36,775 nucleotides of DNA from positions 1 through 36,775 of the IMG/VR virus record IMGVR_UViG_3300044825_001864. The stretch is one strand, 5' to 3'. The translations under genes were made by a program, and so were the position numbers. The stretch's first letter is position 1. Every line of letters begins with the position of its first letter. The notes below the pieces were generated by a model that was not told the origin of the DNA, made no database searches, and saw nothing but the letters and a program-made list of their open reading frames with translations. Origin of the DNA: a virus. Of this stretch, positions 29,736-36,408 are shown piece by piece.

Positions 29736-29960
29736 TCAGCTCTCGCGCTCTGGGGCTGTCGACCTGGCGGTGGCGCGCTCTGCCTCTTGCCTCTCGAGCT
29801 CGCGGTCGATCGCGTCGCGGATCCAGGCGGCCATGCGACGTGCGCCGACCAGCTGGTCGATGCGACGCAGCTGGTCGTCTGTCAGGCGGACCTTGGTCGG
29901 CTTCACGCCGAGGGGTGGGCGTCCCATGCGGTGCGCCTTAGCTGTGCTGAGCGAGTCCAT
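29736..29960 (-). CDS. Ribbon-helix-helix DNA-binding protein
   Basis: 74 residues from ATG 29960, which has CGGAG at good distance; an internal ATG at 29927 gives a 63-residue form. The core GRPPLGVKPTKVRLTDDQLR, then RIDQLVGARRMAAWIRDAID, is an Arc/CopG-type fold: a beta strand around 22-28 for DNA contact and two helices for dimerisation. A charged tail follows. It lies directly beside the paired-repeat array, making it the nearest candidate to bind it. Possibly a repressor of late genes including terS. Confidence 0.7.
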   Translation of the reverse strand: MDSLSTAKAHRMGRPPLGVKPTKVRLTDDQLRRIDQLVGARRMAAWIRDAIDRELERQEAERATARSTAPERES

Positions 29961-30055
29961 GGAAGCTCCGAGTAAAGGGCGCCTTTTATTGACGCAGTAA
30001 GAGGGGACGTTTACGCCTCACAGGGCCGACGCTGGTCGGGTGTGAGGAGGGCGTG

Positions 30056-30307
30056 ATGGCGCGATGGTGTGGGCCACCGGGTGATGAGCGTGCCGAGGTG
30101 ACGCGGCGGCTGGAGGGGCTGCTGGCGTACCTGACCAGCTTGGAGCGCTGGGTCGCTGTGTTGCGGGAGATCCCGCTCGACGACGCGGCGGCGCGGGCGC
30201 TGGCGGCCAGGCAGCAGGCCGAGGCGCGGGACGCCTGCTTCCTGCTGCGCCAGGCCATCGCGCGGCTGGAGGAGGAGCGCGACGCGGGGCCGGGGGCTGG
30301 CCAGTAG
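30056..30307 (+). CDS. Small helical hypothetical protein
   Basis: 83 residues from ATG 30056 (GTG 30053 also possible), preceded by GAGGAGG. Helical: EVTRRLEGLLAYLTSLERWV and AARQQAEARDACFLLRQAIARLEEERD suggest a short helical hairpin. Divergent from the RHH gene with a 95-base spacer. Not recognised. Confidence 0.55.
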   Translation: MARWCGPPGDERAEVTRRLEGLLAYLTSLERWVAVLREIPLDDAAARALAARQQAEARDACFLLRQAIARLEEERDAGPGAGQ

Positions 30308-30346
30308 GCGGCGACGCCTGCCAGGCGCCTGCCGACGCGCCGCACG

Positions 30347-30367
30347 ATATACGCAGGGCGCGCATAT
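30347..30367. promoter_or_regulatory. Operator candidate O1
   Basis: 21-bp dyad ATATACGC-N5-GCGCATAT, seven of eight arm positions symmetric. It lies immediately upstream of the -35 box of the promoter at 30375. It is an inverted near-copy of O2 (17 of 21 positions). Confidence 0.65.
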
Positions 30368-30374
30368 TTTTCGC

Positions 30375-30403
30375 TTGCACAATATGCGCGGAGTGCGTAT
30401 ATA
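30375..30403 (+). promoter_or_regulatory. Sigma-70-type promoter
   Basis: TTGCAC (30375-30380), a 17-base spacer and TATATA (30398-30403) read toward the 30450 gene. One dyad abuts the -35 region and another covers the spacer and -10. The clearest promoter in the window, and clearly built for repression. Confidence 0.65.
30382..30402. promoter_or_regulatory. Operator candidate O2
   Basis: 21-bp dyad ATATGCGC-N5-GCGTATAT covering the promoter spacer and -10 box. Its centre is 35 bases from that of O1. The inner arms of O1 and O2 also form the nested pair GCGCATATT / AATATGCGC. Confidence 0.65.
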
Positions 30404-30449
30404 CCCGCTCAGCCGAGGCAATCGCCCGGCGGATCGAGGAGATAGCCCG

Positions 30450-30677
30450 GTGCCTTACACCATCGCCCAAGCCGCCACCCTGATCGCGGACTTCGACCCT
30501 GCGCTGGCGCGCCACTACGTCGCCAGCCCCTTTCACCGCCGCACCATTGCCGAGGTCTTCGAGCAGCAGATCCTGCCGATCGTTGGCTTCGAGCTGGCCG
30601 CCCGCATCGCGGCGGTGCTGCTGATGGCGCATGAGGTCGACATGGCCCGCCTCTCGAACGACAGCGTGGAGGGCTGA
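30450..30677 (+). CDS. Small hypothetical protein, first gene behind the operator promoter
   Basis: 75 residues from GTG 30450, supported by GAGGAGAT seven bases upstream; an ATG further upstream would begin inside the promoter. Helical: YTIAQAATLIADFDPALARH, then ILPIVGFELAARIAAVLLMA. No domain recognised. Three bases separate it from the next gene, so the group is one operon. Confidence 0.6.
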   Translation: MPYTIAQAATLIADFDPALARHYVASPFHRRTIAEVFEQQILPIVGFELAARIAAVLLMAHEVDMARLSNDSVEG

Positions 30678-30680
30678 GCC

Positions 30681-31127
30681 ATGACCCAGTACAAGCTCGC
30701 CAACCGCGCGAAGATCACCCTGTCGGTCGACGACGGCCGCCTGGTCATGCAGGGCCCGAGCGGCCAGCACAGCGTGCTGGTGCGCTACGCCGTCGAGGGG
30801 CATGACGACCTCGATCGCGCTTGCGTCCACCTGGCCGGCTTCCTGCACACCAACGGCGCCACCCACGCCGAGGTGTCCCGGATCCTCGCGCGCTTCATCA
30901 ACGACCCGAGCCTGGCCAAGCTCGACATCCGCGACGGCACGCGGATCAAGGCGACGCGGATCGGCGTCGAGAGCGTGCTGCGCTCGCTGGCCATGCACGG
31001 CGGCCGGGTCGTGGGCGTTGCCACCAGCGCGGGGCCCGGCTTGCCGCGCTCTGGCTACACCCGCGGCTGCTACGTCGGCCAGCTGGTCGCCTGGCACGTC
31101 GGCGTGCCCGCCCCGGTGTTGATGTGA
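30681..31127 (+). CDS. Hypothetical protein, second gene of the operator-controlled operon
   Basis: 148 residues, mixed alpha/beta: YKLANRAKITLSVDDGRLVM as opening strands, HDDLDRACVHLAGFLHTNGA as helix, then IRDGTRIKATRIGVESVLRS. Not recognised. GGAGGG precedes the ATG. Size and isolation fit an early accessory or anti-defence protein, but nothing in the sequence proves it. Confidence 0.6.
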   Translation: MTQYKLANRAKITLSVDDGRLVMQGPSGQHSVLVRYAVEGHDDLDRACVHLAGFLHTNGATHAEVSRILARFINDPSLAKLDIRDGTRIKATRIGVESVLRSLAMHGGRVVGVATSAGPGLPRSGYTRGCYVGQLVAWHVGVPAPVLM

Positions 31128-31145
31128 AGGGGGAGGGCTGACACC

Positions 31146-31370
31146 ATGACCACCACCTTCCGCATTGTCGACACCAAGCTCAACAAGGCGGGCACGCCGT
31201 TCCGCCTGATGGAGCGCAATGGCCGGTTTGCAGTTTTCAAACTGTCGAAGAACTATTGCGGGCAGGTCGCTGGCGGAATCGCCGCCGCTTGGCGGTACGT
31301 CGTGCTGGACGTGACAGAAGCCGAGGCTAGGCAGGTGTTCGCCCGTCGCATCAAAGGAACGGCCAAATGA
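31146..31370 (+). CDS. Small basic hypothetical protein
   Basis: 74 residues with a beta-rich look: TTFRIVDTKLNKAGTPFRLM, NGRFAVFKLSKNYCG, WRYVVLDVTEAEARQVFARR. GGGGGAGGG precedes the ATG. Overlaps the following HTH gene by four bases (ATGA). Not recognised. Confidence 0.6.
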   Translation: MTTTFRIVDTKLNKAGTPFRLMERNGRFAVFKLSKNYCGQVAGGIAAAWRYVVLDVTEAEARQVFARRIKGTAK

Positions 31371-31576
31371 CCCCCACCCGCCTCCGCGAATGCCTCGCCT
31401 TGCTGCGCTGGTCGCAGCGGGGCCTTGCTGATGCGCTCGGCCGGCCCGAGGGCACGGTGCGGCAATGGGCCCGCGGTTCCGTTCGCATCCCTGACGACGT
31501 CGCGTCCTGGCTTGAGAAGGCAGGCCGCTGGCACGGGAAGAACCCGCCGCCAGCGCGCCAGCAGCCGGAGGCGTAG
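31367..31576 (+). CDS. XRE/Cro-type helix-turn-helix protein
   Basis: 69 residues. RLRECLALLRWSQRGLADAL followed by GRPEGTVRQWARGSVRIPDD is a compact lambda-repressor-type HTH: helix, SQRGLADALG turn, recognition helix VRQWARG. The tail is Pro/Gln-rich. As the last gene of a short operon whose promoter carries two dyads, it is the obvious candidate autorepressor, like Aca proteins in anti-CRISPR operons. Confidence 0.7.
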   Translation: MTPTRLRECLALLRWSQRGLADALGRPEGTVRQWARGSVRIPDDVASWLEKAGRWHGKNPPPARQQPEA

Positions 31577-31600
31577 CGCCGCCTGCGGCCGGGGCTGCCA

Positions 31601-31915
31601 TCACGCCACCCACAGCCCCGCCTTCTGCAGCATCAGCCGGCCCAGCTTGGTGACGGTCAGCTCGACCTCGCGCCGGTCGGTCTTGCTGGTCGTCCGCGTG
31701 ATCAGCCCGAGCTCGACCAGCTTGTCGTTGGCCCGCGTGACGACGGGCTTCGCCAGGTCGAGGGTCGCCGCCAGCTGCCGCACGCTGTTGCCGGGGTGCG
31801 CGGCGATCATCAGCAGCACGGCGATCTGCCGGCAGGTCATGTTGGCGTCGATCGCCGCCATCTCGGTGAACGGCGTGGCGGCGGCCGGCAGGCTCAGGGT
31901 TTCGGTGGTCTGCAT
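31601..31915 (-). CDS. MarR-like winged-helix regulator
   Basis: 104 residues from ATG 31915, with CAGGAG eight bases upstream. The winged helix is clear: QIAVLLMIAAHPGNSVRQLA, ATLDLAKPVVTRANDKLVEL (recognition helix), GLITRTTSKTDRREVELTVT (wing). It lacks much of the flanking dimerisation helices of full MarR proteins (about 140 residues). It ends the minus-strand replication block and converges with the HTH operon 24 bases away. Confidence 0.7.
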   Translation of the reverse strand: MQTTETLSLPAAATPFTEMAAIDANMTCRQIAVLLMIAAHPGNSVRQLAATLDLAKPVVTRANDKLVELGLITRTTSKTDRREVELTVTKLGRLMLQKAGLWVA

Positions 31916-31941
31916 GGTTCGCTCCTGTGTGAGGCTCGGGG

Positions 31942-32505
31942 TCAAAACGGGATCTCGTCGTCGATCGGCGCGGCCGTGACGGGGCGCGGCCGCAGCTGCA
32001 CCACCTCGGCGCCGGGGAATGCTTGCTTGATGTCGCCCACGGCATGCGCCGGTGAGACGCGGTGCAGCACCCGGCCGATCTCCTCGACCGTCCAGACCTG
32101 CACGTTGCGGCGGCCGTCGCGGACGCAGGCGCGCTGATGGGCGTGCTGTTCGGGCAGGGTCTGCACCACCGCCAGGATCATGCCGTCGGCCATGGGTGCC
32201 TCCCAGGCGGTGACCTCGAGCGGCTTGTGGCCGGCGGCTTCGGCCTCGCGGATCAGGGCGGCGTAGCCGCGGATCGTGGCGGCGCAGGCCTGTTCGATGC
32301 GGGCCTCATCACCTGACTGGATGGCCTCGTCGAGCTTGTCCTGCTGCCGCTGCCACCTGGCGCGCTGCTCGGGGCTGATCAGCAGCGGCAGGCGGTCGAC
32401 GCCCCAGATGCGCTCGGCCTCGGCGGCGACGCGGTCGAGCTCCTGCACCCAGGGTGCGTTAGCCGGCCGGGCGGCGCCGTAGGCGATGGGCATGCGTTTG
32501 CGCAT
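31942..32505 (-). CDS. Hypothetical replication-region protein with SSB-type C-terminal tip
   Basis: 187 residues. The N-terminal part is helical (APWVQELDRVAAEAERIWGV, PEQRARWQRQQDKLDEAIQS), the middle has beta segments (PMADGMILAVVQTLPEQ, VQVWTVEEIGRVLHRV). It ends in PIDDEIPF, residues 182-187 matching the acidic tip with terminal Phe by which bacterial SSB recruits repair and replication proteins. No OB fold is evident. GGGGAGG precedes the ATG. Could be an SSB-mimicking recruiter or inhibitor. Confidence 0.65.
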   Translation of the reverse strand: MRKRMPIAYGAARPANAPWVQELDRVAAEAERIWGVDRLPLLISPEQRARWQRQQDKLDEAIQSGDEARIEQACAATIRGYAALIREAEAAGHKPLEVTAWEAPMADGMILAVVQTLPEQHAHQRACVRDGRRNVQVWTVEEIGRVLHRVSPAHAVGDIKQAFPGAEVVQLRPRPVTAAPIDDEIPF

Positions 32506-32508
32506 GGG

Positions 32509-32727
32509 TCAGCCTCCCCTGTAGCTGAGCCCGTCGGCGCCGACGGGTGTGGTCTGCTGCATGCGGGCCAGCGCGTCGGCCGCCGTCTCGAGGGTGGCCG
32601 CCTCGGAGGGGCAGCCCATGCTGCGCAGCTTGTGGGCCATGCCCTGCAGCAGCAGGCGCGCCTGGCCGCGTGCGGCGGCGTAGCCGTCCCGCCAGGCGGC
32701 GGCCTCGTCGATGGTCATGTCATGCAT
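32509..32727 (-). CDS. Small helical hypothetical protein
   Basis: 72 residues, two helices (IDEAAAWRDGYAAARGQARL and SEAATLETAADALARMQQTT). GAGG precedes ATG 32727; a second ATG lies at 32718. Overlaps the upstream gene by eight bases. Not recognised. Confidence 0.55.
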   Translation of the reverse strand: MHDMTIDEAAAWRDGYAAARGQARLLLQGMAHKLRSMGCPSEAATLETAADALARMQQTTPVGADGLSYRGG

Positions 32728-32941
32728 GGGCGGCCTCGAGGATGGCGATGGCGCGCGCCAGGCTGTCGGCCTCGGCGCGGTAGCGGGCGATGCGGGCGGT
32801 CACGCTGCGCCGTTCGCTGGCGCTGTAGCGCTGCCGCAGGCTGGCGAGGTTGCGCTCCCAGCTGTCGGCCGCGTCGGCCAACAGCTGCAGCTCGAGGCGC
32901 AGCACGCGCAGCGCGGGGCTGTCCTGGCTGGGGCGCGTCAT
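32720..32941 (-). CDS. Small helical hypothetical protein
   Basis: 73 residues, almost entirely helical and Arg/Ala/Leu-rich (LRVLRLELQLLADAADSWER, RRSVTARIARYRAEADSLAR). The start overlaps the previous stop by four bases (ATGA). Not recognised. Confidence 0.55.
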   Translation of the reverse strand: MTRPSQDSPALRVLRLELQLLADAADSWERNLASLRQRYSASERRSVTARIARYRAEADSLARAIAILEAAHA

Positions 32942-33612
32942 GCGGCGAGCTCGTCGCGGAGGGCGGCGGCGATCTTGACGGCCTGGGGCAGGGGCCAGCC
33001 GAAATACTCGTGCAGCGCGCGGGCGCCGGCCTTGCCACCGCGCATCATGGCGCGGGCCTCGGCCAGGTCGTCGTCGTCGAGGCCGGCGAGGACGTCGCGC
33101 GGATCCGCGTCGCGGGGCGTGGGGATCTTGCTGGTCCTGCCTGGCGGCTTGGGGGCGGCCGGCGGCGGGGCGGGCGGCGGGGCAGGGGGCTGCGGCTTGC
33201 TCTCGACCAGGGCGATGGCGCGGCCGGTCTGCGGCACGCGGGCCCAGCTCGGCAGGTCGAGGGTCAGCGCGCCGTCCTCGATCGCATAGGGGCAGGGCTC
33301 GGCGCTGCGCGGCGGGGACGTCACGTCGGGCAGCGGCACCTCGACGACGCCGACCGCATTGTGCCGGTGGATGGCGCGCTGGTGCAGCGCCGGCGTGCCG
33401 GGCTCGGCCAGGCGGATGCGCAGCTGGTTGGCGGGGCGGTTGCGCTCGACGACGCAGCGCGTGCCCGGCGCATCGAGGCCGAGCTGGCGCAGCGTGGCGT
33501 TCGACAGGCTGACCACCAGCACCGGGTTTTTCCGGCGCGCCGAGCAGCGCCAGGCCGCGCTGACGCCGGTGCGGGTGCCGGTGCCGACCATGCGCTCGAG
33601 GGGTTCCCACAT
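32938..33612 (-). CDS. Hypothetical protein of the replication block
   Basis: 224 residues. Basic N-terminal half with strands (PVLVVSLSNATLRQLGLDA, NQLRIRLAEPG), a Pro-rich linker near 140-165 (PQPPAPPPAPPPAAPKPPG) and a short helical C-terminal module (ALHEYFGWPLPQAVKIAAAL) that looks like a small DNA-binding or interaction domain. The linked-module layout suggests a DNA-associated accessory factor. Not recognised. Confidence 0.55.
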   Translation of the reverse strand: MWEPLERMVGTGTRTGVSAAWRCSARRKNPVLVVSLSNATLRQLGLDAPGTRCVVERNRPANQLRIRLAEPGTPALHQRAIHRHNAVGVVEVPLPDVTSPPRSAEPCPYAIEDGALTLDLPSWARVPQTGRAIALVESKPQPPAPPPAPPPAAPKPPGRTSKIPTPRDADPRDVLAGLDDDDLAEARAMMRGGKAGARALHEYFGWPLPQAVKIAAALRDELAA

Positions 33613-33613
33613 G

Positions 33614-33835
33614 TCAGCGCTTCCTCGGATGGGTCAGGTATCGGAACAGCAGGGTCATGGCGCGGTCGTCGTCGCGGCGCTGGGCGGTGGTCGCGATGCC
33701 CGCCTCGACCATGCGGCGGGCGTCCGCGATGGTGACCGGCGCGCCGGGCAGCTCGAGCCAGGTGTCCCAGGGGCTGCGGTTGGGGTAGCGCCGGGCGATC
33801 GCCACCCAGCCGCTGGGCTTTTCGTTGTCGCTCAT
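33614..33835 (-). CDS. Small hypothetical protein behind the primase
   Basis: 73 residues from ATG 33835, which overlaps the primase stop by four bases; a GTG at 33844 would add three. Contains a Trp-rich WVAIARRYPNRSPWDTWLEL and a basic C-terminus. Not recognised; coupled to the primase by overlap. Confidence 0.55.
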   Translation of the reverse strand: MSDNEKPSGWVAIARRYPNRSPWDTWLELPGAPVTIADARRMVEAGIATTAQRRDDDRAMTLLFRYLTHPRKR

Positions 33836-35784
33836 GTCGTCCACCAGAAAGCGCGGGCCGGATCGCCGCCCGTCGGGTCGAGGTTGAGGCAGGCCACCAG
33901 GCTGCGCTCCTTCTCCTGGAGTGCTTTGAGCGCGCGGCTGAAGGTCTGGGCGGCCCGGCCTTCAAGGTGCGGGTAGACCGCCGCGCGCCAGACGCTCTCG
34001 CGCACCACCCGCCGCACGGTGGGCGGGGCGTTGCTGGAGGCCGGCGGATCTTCGGCGGCGTCGCTGGCGAGCAGCAGCTTCAGCTCGTCGAGGACCAGCT
34101 TCTGCTGCTTGCCGAGGCCCTTCGTGCGGTCGGCTGCCTTGGGCGCCGGCGCGTCGGCCTCGATGGCGACGCAGCTGGTGACGATCGTGCCGCGCCGGTC
34201 GTAGCCGAGATCGACCACCGCCAGGTTGAAGCGCCACTCGCCGCTGCAGTCGAGCTCGCGCTGCTTGGTCGGCTTGGCCAGCGCCGGGCTGTCGCGATCG
34301 GGCCGCGTCACCTCGATCTCGGTGTCGGTGGCGGCGCGCAGCAGGGAGTGACCGCGGGCGCCGCGCGCCTGGTCCTTGCCGGAGTGGTGGATGATCATGA
34401 CATGCGCGCCGGTGGCGGCGCGGATCAGGTCGATGTGCCGCACCAGCGCGCCCATGTCCTCGCTGGCGTTCTCGTTGCCACCGGCCAGAGCCCGACTCAG
34501 CGTGTCGATCACGATCAGGCGCACCGGCACGTTCAGCTGCGCGGCGGCGGCCTTGATGGTGGCGACCAGCGCCTGCGCGTCGGCGTCGCTGCTCAGCAGG
34601 TCGATCGGGGTGGTGGCGATGGCCAGCGGCAGGCTGGCGCCGCGCAGATCATGGTAGTGCAGCCAGGCGACGACGCGGTTGCGGATGCCGGCGGTGCCTT
34701 CGAGCGCCAGGTAGATGACGCCGCCCTGCTCCACCTCCCGCCCGCGCCAGGTTTTCCCCGCCGCGACATGCAGCGCCAGGTCGACGGCAAAGAACGTCTT
34801 GCCGGTGTTGCTGTCGCCGTAGGTGACGGACATGCCGCCGTCGGTCAGCACGCCCTCGACGAAGTCATGCGCCTCGAGGGCGGGGCGGATGTCGACCAGC
34901 CAGGTCAGCGGGATCGGCGTGCTGACCGGCTGGGTCTGGATGGCGCGCGCGGCCTGCTGCAGCTCGGCCAGGGTGCCGCCGGCGTCGAGCCAGTCGGAGA
35001 CGTCGCCCTTCGGGGGCAGGTTGGGCAGGCGCAGGATGTGGGCCGAGCTGGCGACGCCGGTCAGCGCCGCCGCGACGCGGGCGACATGGCGGGCGCCGGC
35101 CTCGTCATTGTCCTGCAGGATGACGCAGCGGCGGCCGGCCAGGTGCGGGGTGAGGGGGGCGTGCCAGTTGCCGGCGCCGCCATGGTTGCAGGTCGCGACC
35201 AGGCCGAGCGCGGCCAGCCGATCGGCGTCTTTCTCGCCCTCGCAGATCCAGATGGTGGCGTCGGCCGGCGCGGCGAGCAGCTCGGGCAGGCGGTAGGGCA
35301 GGGGCGTCTCGGTGCCCAGGCCCCAGGCGGTGCCGCGCCGGATCCGAAAAGTCTTGCCGGCGTGCGGATCCTCGAGGCGCACCACCTCGTAGCGGATGAC
35401 GCCGTCGGCGTCGGCGTAGGGGTAGGTGGTGACCTGGCGCAGGCTGACCGGCGGCGGGGCGGCGGGCGCCTCGCGGGTCACGATGCCGGCGACGCGGCGC
35501 AGCGCTTCCTTGGCGGTGACGTGCAGCGCGTGGCTGACCAGCGTGAAGCCGTCGCCGGCCAGCGGCTCGCCGCCGCCCTGGCCGCAGATGAACGAGCCCT
35601 CGCCGTCCTTATCGTCGAAGCGGAACCGATCGAGGCCGCCGCAGCCGGGGCAGGGGCCGTGCTTGCGCGACGTGTCCGGCACGCTGATGCCCAAGGACGG
35701 CAGGATCTCGGCCCGCCAGCGGCCGCGCGCGGCGGTGCGCGCTTCCTCGAAGGAAGGCAGGCCGGAGGGGGTGATGCCCAGCAT
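33832..35784 (-). CDS. Primase-helicase (zinc ribbon, Toprim, RecA-like ATPase)
   Basis: 650 residues. An N-terminal zinc ribbon (about 42-70) with HGPCPGCGG and FICGQG: Cys45, Cys48 and Cys67 are present but the usual fourth Cys is Gly70; His42 could substitute. Toprim-like segment IWICEGEKDADRLAALG near 179 and VILQDNDEAG near 219. RecA/RepA-type helicase with Walker A GDSNTGKT near 323, Walker B RLIVIDTLSRAL near 422 and HVMIIHHSGKD near 460. C-terminal basic winged-helix-like region. It would open and prime the phage origin for host polymerase. The upstream spacer carries a hairpin and no strong ribosome binding site. Confidence 0.85.
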   Translation of the reverse strand: MLGITPSGLPSFEEARTAARGRWRAEILPSLGISVPDTSRKHGPCPGCGGLDRFRFDDKDGEGSFICGQGGGEPLAGDGFTLVSHALHVTAKEALRRVAGIVTREAPAAPPPVSLRQVTTYPYADADGVIRYEVVRLEDPHAGKTFRIRRGTAWGLGTETPLPYRLPELLAAPADATIWICEGEKDADRLAALGLVATCNHGGAGNWHAPLTPHLAGRRCVILQDNDEAGARHVARVAAALTGVASSAHILRLPNLPPKGDVSDWLDAGGTLAELQQAARAIQTQPVSTPIPLTWLVDIRPALEAHDFVEGVLTDGGMSVTYGDSNTGKTFFAVDLALHVAAGKTWRGREVEQGGVIYLALEGTAGIRNRVVAWLHYHDLRGASLPLAIATTPIDLLSSDADAQALVATIKAAAAQLNVPVRLIVIDTLSRALAGGNENASEDMGALVRHIDLIRAATGAHVMIIHHSGKDQARGARGHSLLRAATDTEIEVTRPDRDSPALAKPTKQRELDCSGEWRFNLAVVDLGYDRRGTIVTSCVAIEADAPAPKAADRTKGLGKQQKLVLDELKLLLASDAAEDPPASSNAPPTVRRVVRESVWRAAVYPHLEGRAAQTFSRALKALQEKERSLVACLNLDPTGGDPARAFWWTT

Positions 35785-35811
35785 GGTGCCCGTTGTGGGA
35801 TGGAGGGAAAG

Positions 35812-35840
35812 GCCCGCCGGCCGACACGCGGCCGGCGGGC
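35812..35840 (-). terminator. Hairpin ahead of the primase gene
   Basis: Perfect 11-bp stem GCCCGCCGGCC (35812-35822) / GGCCGGCGGGC (35830-35840), seven-base loop. On the minus strand it is followed by CTTTCCCT, a weak U-tract. It ends 28 bases before the primase start, so it may lower primase expression relative to the binding protein upstream. Confidence 0.55.
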
Positions 35841-35847
35841 GGGTGGG

Positions 35848-36408
35848 TCAGTACTCGTCGTCAGACGCCGCGGGCGGGGAGGCACGCTGCGGCGTCGGGG
35901 CGGGCTTGGCGGGCGGCGGCGCGGCAGCGCCGTCGTCCAGCTCGGACGGACGGTCGACCCACTTGGCGAGGGTGAAGCGCGGCACGCGGGTGTTGCCCTT
36001 GCCGACCTTCACCGGATCCGAGCCTTCGTATTTCACCACCGGCACCTGGCCGGGGTGGTTGCCCTTCTGCTCCCAGATCTGCGTGAAGATCTTGTCGAAG
36101 CCCATGCAGGGGCCGGTGCCGGTGCTGCTCCACTCCGCGACGCCCAGCGTCTTGCCGCAGAGCTTGATCGAAAAGCCGCGCTTGTGGTCGGGGGAGGGCT
36201 GCGGGCCGCGGACGCCGAGGCGATCGTCCCAGCTCCACTCGGGGGCCTGGCCCTCGGCCATGCGGCCCCAGCCGGTGCGGACGCTGTCGATGTCCATAAT
36301 GATCTGCGACAGCTGGATCTCGTCGCCGCCCTTCATCCAGGCGTTTGCGGAGGGCAGGAAGCGGACGTAATTGCCGCCGCCGTCGGACCCGAGTCCGAGG
36401 ATGCTCAT
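35848..36408 (-). CDS. Candidate phage single-strand DNA binding / replication protein
   Basis: 186 residues from ATG 36408 (ATGA overlap with the nuclease). The core (NYVRFLPSANAWMKGGDEIQ, KRGFSIKLCGKTLGVAEWSS, FDKIFTQIWEQKGNHPGQVP, GKGNTRVPRFTLAKWVDRPS) is beta-rich. A Pro/Ala-rich linker leads to an acidic end SDDEY. Folded DNA-binding domain, flexible linker and acidic aromatic tip is the layout of bacterial SSB and T7 gp2.5. I recognise it as a conserved phage protein beside primase and resolvase genes, not as a proven SSB. Confidence 0.55.
   Translation of the reverse strand: MSILGLGSDGGGNYVRFLPSANAWMKGGDEIQLSQIIMDIDSVRTGWGRMAEGQAPEWSWDDRLGVRGPQPSPDHKRGFSIKLCGKTLGVAEWSSTGTGPCMGFDKIFTQIWEQKGNHPGQVPVVKYEGSDPVKVGKGNTRVPRFTLAKWVDRPSELDDGAAAPPPAKPAPTPQRASPPAASDDEY

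Noticed and set aside
29961-30052. Promoter for the 30056 gene (TTGACG at 29989)
   Set aside because: No acceptable -10 box at 16-18 bases; left uncalled.
30018-32045. 675-codon minus-strand open frame
   Set aside because: Runs antisense to the small operon at 30056-31576 and through the promoter dyads; composition has no protein-like domains.
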